Origin: Myxococcus xanthus
GTDB lineage: Bacteria > Myxococcota > Myxococcia > Myxococcales > Myxococcaceae
Assembly (NCBI RefSeq): GCF_013116825.1
Contig: NZ_JABFNS010000107.1
Location: forward strand, 1-32,074
Direction of reading: 5' to 3'
DNA length: 32,074 nucleotides
Below are positions 27,171-32,074 of this stretch, piece after piece (within the stretch, counting starts at the first letter, position 1; each line of letters begins with the position of its first letter). A model generated the notes under the pieces. It was not told the origin of the DNA and did not search any database. It saw only the letters and a list, made by a program, of their open reading frames with translations. Both the position numbers and the translations under genes were made by a program.

Positions 27171-30100
27171 ATGCGCCGTTCGCTTCTCGTCTGCCTCGTC
27201 CTCCTGGCCACGGCCTCCGCCGCCCAGGAGAAGAAAGCCCCGCGCGATGCCGATCTCGGCCGGAAGTCCGCCACCGCGGTGGACAAGTCCCTGGCTGGCG
27301 ACATCACCCGTGAAAAGAAGAAAGAAGAGGTCGCCCCCGCGCTCCAGTACGACCAGTTCCGGCTGGGCGTCGAGCTGCAGGTGGCCTCCAAGCGGCGCGA
27401 GCAGATCCAGTCGCTGAAGAAGATCATCTCCCTGTCGCCGGATCCGAAGGAGGCCCCCAGCCTCCTGTTCCGCCTGGGTGAGTTCTACTGGGAGGAGTCC
27501 AAGTTCTTCTTCTTCGAGGCCAACCGGAAGGATGACGACCTCATCCAGGCCATGAACCGCAACGACGCCGCGGGCCAGCAGCGGGCCAAGGCGGAGAAGG
27601 CGGAGTTCATCGCGAAGCAGAAGGAGTACGGCAAGCTCGCGGTGGAGCAGTACACGAAGATCGTCCAGGAGTACCCGAACTTCGAGCGCACCGACGAGGT
27701 GCTCTTCTTCCTCGGCCAGTACCTCATGGAGGATGGCCAGGACCGCAAGGCGCTGGTGGCCTTCAAGCGCCTGGTGGAGAAGCACCCGAAGTCGAAGTAC
27801 ATCCCGGACGCCTACTTCGCCTTCGGCGAGTACTACTTCAACAACTCCAAGGGGAAGCGCCCGGAGCTGGAGAAGGCGCTGGTGGCATACAAGAAGGCCG
27901 CCGAGTTCCCCGAGAGCCAGGTGTACGCCTTCGCCCTCTACAAGCAGGGCTGGTGCCACTACAACATGGGCGACTTCGAGTCGGCCAAGGACAAGTTCAA
28001 GACGGTGGTGCTCTACGGTGAGCTCGCCGGCGCCAACGCCCTGGAGAAGGACGGCGGCAAGGGCGGCGGCCGAAGCTCGCTGCTGCGCGAGGCGCGCGCC
28101 GACTACGTGCGGGCGTTCGCGCACCAGGGCGACGTGGCGCAGGCCCGGGCGGAGTTCGGCAAGGTGGCCACCAACCCGGACGACCGCTTCACGATGCTGA
28201 AGCAGTTGGCCAACCTGTACTACGGCGATGGCAAGGACCGCGAGGCGGCCATCACCTACAACGGCCTCATCAAGGAGAAGCCGCTGTCCCCCGAGGCGCC
28301 TGGTTTCCAGGGCCGCATCGTCGACTGCATCCTCCGCATGGGCAACAAGGAGCGCACCGTGGTCCAGGTGCGCCGGCTCGTGAAGATCATGAAGGAGGTC
28401 GAGGGCTCCGGCGTCATCAAGGAGGACAAGGACAAGAAGCTGCTGGCGGAGGCGAAGGAGCTGTCCGAGCGCACGCTGTCCAACCTCGCCGTCACCTGGC
28501 ACAACGAGGGCAAGAAGACGCGCAACGAGGAGACGTTCCGCTACGCGGACGCGGTGTACAGCGACTACCTCACGCTCTTCCCGGAGAACCCCAAGGCGTA
28601 CGACCTGCGCTTCTTCTGGGCCGAACTGCTCAACGACAACCTGCAGAACTTCGACAAGGCCGCCGCCAACTACACGCTCGTCGTGCTCCAGGACGCCAAG
28701 GTGCTGGAGGCGAAGGACGACAAGGGCAAGCCGAAGCCGGGCAAGCCGGGCAAGTGGCTGCAGAACGCCGCCTACAACGCGGTGCTGGCCTACGACGAGG
28801 TCGTCAAGGCGGGCGAGGCGCGGGGCGAGGGCAAGAGCGAGGCGGTGGGCTCGGACATCACCAAGAAGGCCGCCATCCCCACGCTGAAGAAGGCGCTGCT
28901 CGACGCGTGTGAGCGCTACCTCAAGTACGTGCCCAAGGGTGAGAAGCGGGTGGAGATCGCCTTCAAGGCGGCCAACATCTACTACCGCCACAACCACTTC
29001 GACGAGGCGGTGCTGCGCTTCAGCGAGATCGCGCTCGGCTACCCCGAGTACAAGTTCGAGAACGGCGAGCGCGCGGCGGAGATCTCCGCCAACCTCATCC
29101 TCGACTCGTACCACCTGCTGCAGGACTACGCGAAGGTGAACGAGTGGGCGCGGCGCTTCTACGCCAACGACAAGCTGGCGGTGGGCAAGTTCCGCGACGA
29201 CCTGGCGAAGCTCATCGAGCAGTCGTCCTTCAAGCTCGTCAGCCAGTTGGAGGAGAAGAAGGAGTTCGAGAAGGCCGCCGAGGCGTACCTCGCCTTCGTG
29301 AAGGACTTCCCGCAGACGGAGATCGCCGACCTGGCGCTCTACAACGCGTCCGTCGACTACTACAAGGCGAAGCGCCTGGATAAGGCCATCGAGGTGCGCA
29401 AGCGCCTGTTCGCCGAGTACCCGCGCTCCAAGCACGTGCCGGACTCCATCTACGCGAACGCGGAGGCGCTGGAGGCCATTGGCGACTTCGAGGACGCGGC
29501 GGCGACGTACGAGGCCTACGTGCGCGGCTACGAGCGCAGCCTGGGTGAGAAGGGCAACGCCAAGGCGCGTGGTGGCGGCAAGAAGAAGCGGGGCGCGGCG
29601 GACGACAACAAGCCCGCGGTGGTGCAGAAGTGGGACGAGTCCAAGGCGCAGGTGGCGCTCTTCAACGCCGCCACCTACCGCGAGGGCCTGGGCCAGGTGA
29701 AGGCGGCGCTGCGCAACCGCGAGCACTACCTGACGCTGTGGCCGCGCGCGAAGGACGCCGACGAAATCCGCCTCTCCATCATCGACCTGACGGCCAAGAG
29801 CGGCGCCGCGTTCAAGGCCATCAAGATGCTGGAGGAGTACGAGCGCGACAACATGCGCTCCCCCAGCCGGTTCCTGGCCGCCGAGGGCCGCATCGTCGAG
29901 CTGTACAAGAAGATGGGCAAGACGCGTGACGTGGCCCGCATGCAGAAGCGCATCTTCGAGCACTTCGACCAGCTGCCCCGCCGCGTGCAGGGCTCGCTGG
30001 AGAAGCCGGCGCTCGCCACGGCCGCGCAGGCGCAGTTCCTGTCGGTGGACCTGGACTGGAACGAGTACCGGCGCCTGAAGCTGTACTGGGGTGCTCCGCC

Positions 30101-30749
30101 GTCGCCGGACCGCTTCAAGACGAGCATCCAGGACAAGAGCCGCGCGCTCCAGGTGGTGGAGAAGAAGTACGTGCAGACGGTGACGCTGGGCGCGCCCGAG
30201 CCCGCCATCTGCGCGCTGCACCGCATTGGCCTGGCGTACGACCACTTCGCCGACCGCCTCATCAACGCGCCCATGCCGCGCGGCCTGGATGAGGAGTCGG
30301 AGCAGGCGCTGCGCGACGAGTTCGCCAACCAGGCGCAGCCGCTCAAGGACAAGGCGACCGAGGCGTTCTCCGCCACGGTGGCCAAGAGCCGCGAGCTGGA
30401 CGTCTACAACGATTGCGCCGCGGAGAGCCTGAAGCTGCTGCGCACCACGTACCAGCCGGACCGCTACCCCGACATGCCCGAAGAGAAGGTGGCGCTGAAG
30501 GGCCGCGTGCAGCTCATTGGCGGCGACCTGCTGGCCACCATCCAGGACGTGCCGCCGCCGGCGCCCAAGGCGGCGTCGGACGCGCAGCAGGCCCGGGCGG
30601 AGACGCTGCAGGAGGACCTGACGGACCTCACCGCGCAGCTGCGCTCGCAGACCGAGACTCAGGTGGACGCCCGACCGGCGGCCACCACCAACGGCGCCAC
30701 TCCCGCGAAGCAGGGCGGGGATGACGAGGAGCCGGAGGACTTCCTCTAA
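27171..30749 (+). CDS. gltD: Exported TPR protein resembling gliding-motility protein GltD (AgmU)
   Basis: A 1192-residue exported protein built mainly of tetratricopeptide-type helical repeats. The signal peptide MRRSLLVCLVLLATASAAQ precedes a mature part with pairs such as APSLLFRLGEFYWEESKFFF, EVLFFLGQYLMEDGQDRKAL, YIPDAYFAFGEYYFNN and AFALYKQGWCHYNMGDFESA, spread over most of the length. A Lys/Gly-rich insert occurs near residue 800. The ATG at 27171 has AGGA five to six bases upstream. M. xanthus GltD/AgmU is, from memory, a TPR protein of about 1200 residues followed by the TPR lipoprotein GltE/AglT; size, order and overlap match here. It is part of the Glt envelope complex for adventurous gliding. 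The call rests on architecture and memory, not alignment. Confidence 0.75.
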   Translation: MRRSLLVCLVLLATASAAQEKKAPRDADLGRKSATAVDKSLAGDITREKKKEEVAPALQYDQFRLGVELQVASKRREQIQSLKKIISLSPDPKEAPSLLFRLGEFYWEESKFFFFEANRKDDDLIQAMNRNDAAGQQRAKAEKAEFIAKQKEYGKLAVEQYTKIVQEYPNFERTDEVLFFLGQYLMEDGQDRKALVAFKRLVEKHPKSKYIPDAYFAFGEYYFNNSKGKRPELEKALVAYKKAAEFPESQVYAFALYKQGWCHYNMGDFESAKDKFKTVVLYGELAGANALEKDGGKGGGRSSLLREARADYVRAFAHQGDVAQARAEFGKVATNPDDRFTMLKQLANLYYGDGKDREAAITYNGLIKEKPLSPEAPGFQGRIVDCILRMGNKERTVVQVRRLVKIMKEVEGSGVIKEDKDKKLLAEAKELSERTLSNLAVTWHNEGKKTRNEETFRYADAVYSDYLTLFPENPKAYDLRFFWAELLNDNLQNFDKAAANYTLVVLQDAKVLEAKDDKGKPKPGKPGKWLQNAAYNAVLAYDEVVKAGEARGEGKSEAVGSDITKKAAIPTLKKALLDACERYLKYVPKGEKRVEIAFKAANIYYRHNHFDEAVLRFSEIALGYPEYKFENGERAAEISANLILDSYHLLQDYAKVNEWARRFYANDKLAVGKFRDDLAKLIEQSSFKLVSQLEEKKEFEKAAEAYLAFVKDFPQTEIADLALYNASVDYYKAKRLDKAIEVRKRLFAEYPRSKHVPDSIYANAEALEAIGDFEDAAATYEAYVRGYERSLGEKGNAKARGGGKKKRGAADDNKPAVVQKWDESKAQVALFNAATYREGLGQVKAALRNREHYLTLWPRAKDADEIRLSIIDLTAKSGAAFKAIKMLEEYERDNMRSPSRFLAAEGRIVELYKKMGKTRDVARMQKRIFEHFDQLPRRVQGSLEKPALATAAQAQFLSVDLDWNEYRRLKLYWGAPPSPDRFKTSIQDKSRALQVVEKKYVQTVTLGAPEPAICALHRIGLAYDHFADRLINAPMPRGLDEESEQALRDEFANQAQPLKDKATEAFSATVAKSRELDVYNDCAAESLKLLRTTYQPDRYPDMPEEKVALKGRVQLIGGDLLATIQDVPPPAPKAASDAQQARAETLQEDLTDLTAQLRSQTETQVDARPAATTNGATPAKQGGDDEEPEDFL

Positions 30750-32074
30750 TGAACCGGACCACCCGCACCATGCGCCTGTTCCCCTTGTTGGCGGCCGTCT
30801 CGCTGGCCGCCGCCGGTTGTACGTCCTCCAAGGCCACCGGCCCGAGCACCAAGACGGCGGACCCGAACGCCGGCAAGGCGGAGGCCCTGCAGCCCATCTC
30901 CAACACGGCCAAGGCCCGCTTCGAGGACGCGCTGAAGGCGTTCGACACGCAGAAGAAGGCCAAGGCCATCGACTACCCGTCGCTGGAGCGGAAGTTCCAG
31001 TCCGCTCTGGAGGCGGACGGGAACCTCGCCGAGGCCGACTACAACCTGGGCGTGCTCGCCGAGCGTCAGGGCAAGCTGACCGAGGCGCGCAACCACTACA
31101 AGACGGCGCTCACGAAGAAGCCCTCGCTGCGTCAGGCCTCCGAGAACCTGGCGGTGATGGAGCAGAACGCGGGCAACGTCGCTGGCGCGGTGGCGCTGTA
31201 CCAGGAGGTGCTCCAGCGCTACCCGGATGACGCGCAGTCACGCGCGCGGCTGGCGGAGATCTTCCGGCAGCAGGGGGACCACACCAAGGCCATGGACCTG
31301 ACGCGCGCCGCGCTGATGCGCGACCCGCAGTCCACCACCGCGCTGAAGGTGATGATCCGCAGCTACCTGGACCGCAAGCAGCTCGCCATGGCGAAGCTGG
31401 TGGCCCTGCGCGGCGTGAAGCTGGACGCGGCGGACCCGGAGCTCCACCACGCCGTGGGCCTCATCCTCCTGCAGGAAGGGGACGTGGATGACGCGCGCCT
31501 GTCCTTCAAGAAGGCGCTGGAGGTCCGCGAGGACTACGTGCCGTCGCACGTGGAGCTGGCGCAGCTGGCCCTGGCCGCGGAGAACTACCCCGCCGCCGAG
31601 CAGCACCTGCGCCGCATCCTCCAGGCGGACGGAAAGAACGCCGCCGCGCACCTGGACCTGGGCGTCGCCTACAAGGGCATGGGCCAGTTCGACAAGGCCA
31701 TGCAGGAGTACGACGAGGCGGAGAAGCTCGACCCCGAGCTGGCCGCCGTGAACCTCAACCGCGCCATCATCCTCCACAAGGTGAAGGACGCGCCCGAGCG
31801 CGCCTCGGAGCTGTACCGCAAGTACATCGCCATGGCCGGCGGTGAGGTGGCGCTGCCCGCCGAGGCCCCCGTGTTCGCCCTGCTGCGCGAGGTGGAGGTC
31901 ATCGTCAACGCGAAGCGCGAGGCCAAGTTCGCCGAGGAGCAGGCGAAGCAGATGGAGGAGCTGCAGAAGCAGCAGCAGGCCCAGATGCAGGCCGCGGAGA
32001 AGGCTGCCGGGGCGGCGAACCCGCCCGCCACCGCCGCGACGCCGGCCTCCGGCACGGGCCCCGCGCCCCAGGTC
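30749..32074 (+). CDS. gltE: TPR lipoprotein resembling GltE (AglT), 3' end outside the window
   Basis: The first 442 codons of a TPR lipoprotein; the reading frame is open to the window edge. The signal MNRTTRTMRLFPLLAAVSLA ends in a lipobox (AAAGC) followed by TSSKATGPST. Several TPR units follow, for example AEADYNLGVLAERQGKLTEA, HLDLGVAYKGMGQFDKAMQE and AAVNLNRAIILHKVKDAPE. The visible C-terminal part is a charged coiled coil (FAEEQAKQMEELQKQQQAQM) and an Ala/Pro-rich tail. Its ATG shares a base with the gltD stop (TAATG), so translation is coupled. In M. xanthus the lipoprotein GltE sits with GltD in the outer-envelope part of the gliding machinery. The symbol depends on the gltD call. 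Confidence 0.75.
   Translation, partial: MNRTTRTMRLFPLLAAVSLAAAGCTSSKATGPSTKTADPNAGKAEALQPISNTAKARFEDALKAFDTQKKAKAIDYPSLERKFQSALEADGNLAEADYNLGVLAERQGKLTEARNHYKTALTKKPSLRQASENLAVMEQNAGNVAGAVALYQEVLQRYPDDAQSRARLAEIFRQQGDHTKAMDLTRAALMRDPQSTTALKVMIRSYLDRKQLAMAKLVALRGVKLDAADPELHHAVGLILLQEGDVDDARLSFKKALEVREDYVPSHVELAQLALAAENYPAAEQHLRRILQADGKNAAAHLDLGVAYKGMGQFDKAMQEYDEAEKLDPELAAVNLNRAIILHKVKDAPERASELYRKYIAMAGGEVALPAEAPVFALLREVEVIVNAKREAKFAEEQAKQMEELQKQQQAQMQAAEKAAGAANPPATAATPASGTGPAPQV

Noticed and set aside
27042..30245. Very long minus-strand frame opposite the gltD-like gene
   Set aside because: Its composition is what the complement of Lys/Glu/Ala-rich TPR coding gives. No domain is visible.

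Overview
The window is GC-rich and densely coded. Its codon use, long tetratricopeptide proteins, many lipoproteins and multi-domain histidine kinases fit a myxobacterium, most likely Myxococcus or a close relative. The last two genes resemble in size, order and architecture the gliding-motility genes gltD (agmU) and gltE (aglT) of Myxococcus xanthus. No rRNA, tRNA, insertion sequence, prophage or CRISPR array was seen. The region reads as chromosomal backbone with several lineage-specific operons.

Layout. 1-4.8 kb: a Nudix hydrolase, then on the minus strand rpoZ (RNA polymerase omega), pgm (phosphoglucomutase), a small exported DUF1036-like protein and an AmpG-type permease. 5.0-6.2 kb (minus): a zinc-finger/one-TM/DUF4384-like protein translationally coupled to a small lipoprotein. 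6.4-7.9 kb (plus): a nucleotidyltransferase-fold protein overlapping a calcineurin-type metallophosphoesterase. 8.2-14.2 kb (plus): a four-gene signalling operon made of a CHASE3-GAF-histidine kinase with three receiver domains, a CheR methyltransferase, a CheB methylesterase without a receiver, and a receiver-histidine kinase. 14.3-19.0 kb (minus): an ABC ATPase, a permease, a GldG-like protein and a DUF4340 lipoprotein, with a near-consensus promoter lying almost on the start codon. 19.1-20.3 kb: aspartokinase. 20.5-24.7 kb: two convergent surface lipoproteins, one an N,N-dimethylformamidase-like domain joined to a six-repeat NHL propeller and one a parallel beta-helix, with coding ends that overlap. 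24.8-26.9 kb (minus): cutA and a DnaC/IstB-type helicase-loader ATPase behind an unknown basic protein. 27.2 kb to the end (plus): the large exported TPR protein and the TPR lipoprotein, which is cut by the window edge.

How the genes may work together. The signalling operon looks like a phosphorelay joined to a private CheR/CheB methylation pair, with no chemoreceptor, CheA or CheW in the cluster. The ABC/GldG/DUF4340 set forms one translationally coupled membrane complex. The nucleotidyltransferase and phosphoesterase look like an opposed make/break pair. These three, with the ATPase/basic-protein pair and the dimethylformamidase-propeller fusion, are the least explained parts of the window. 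Regulatory DNA includes candidate promoters for rpoZ, the ABC operon and gltD, several hairpins at gene ends, and an inverted repeat touching the likely start codon of the nucleotidyltransferase gene.
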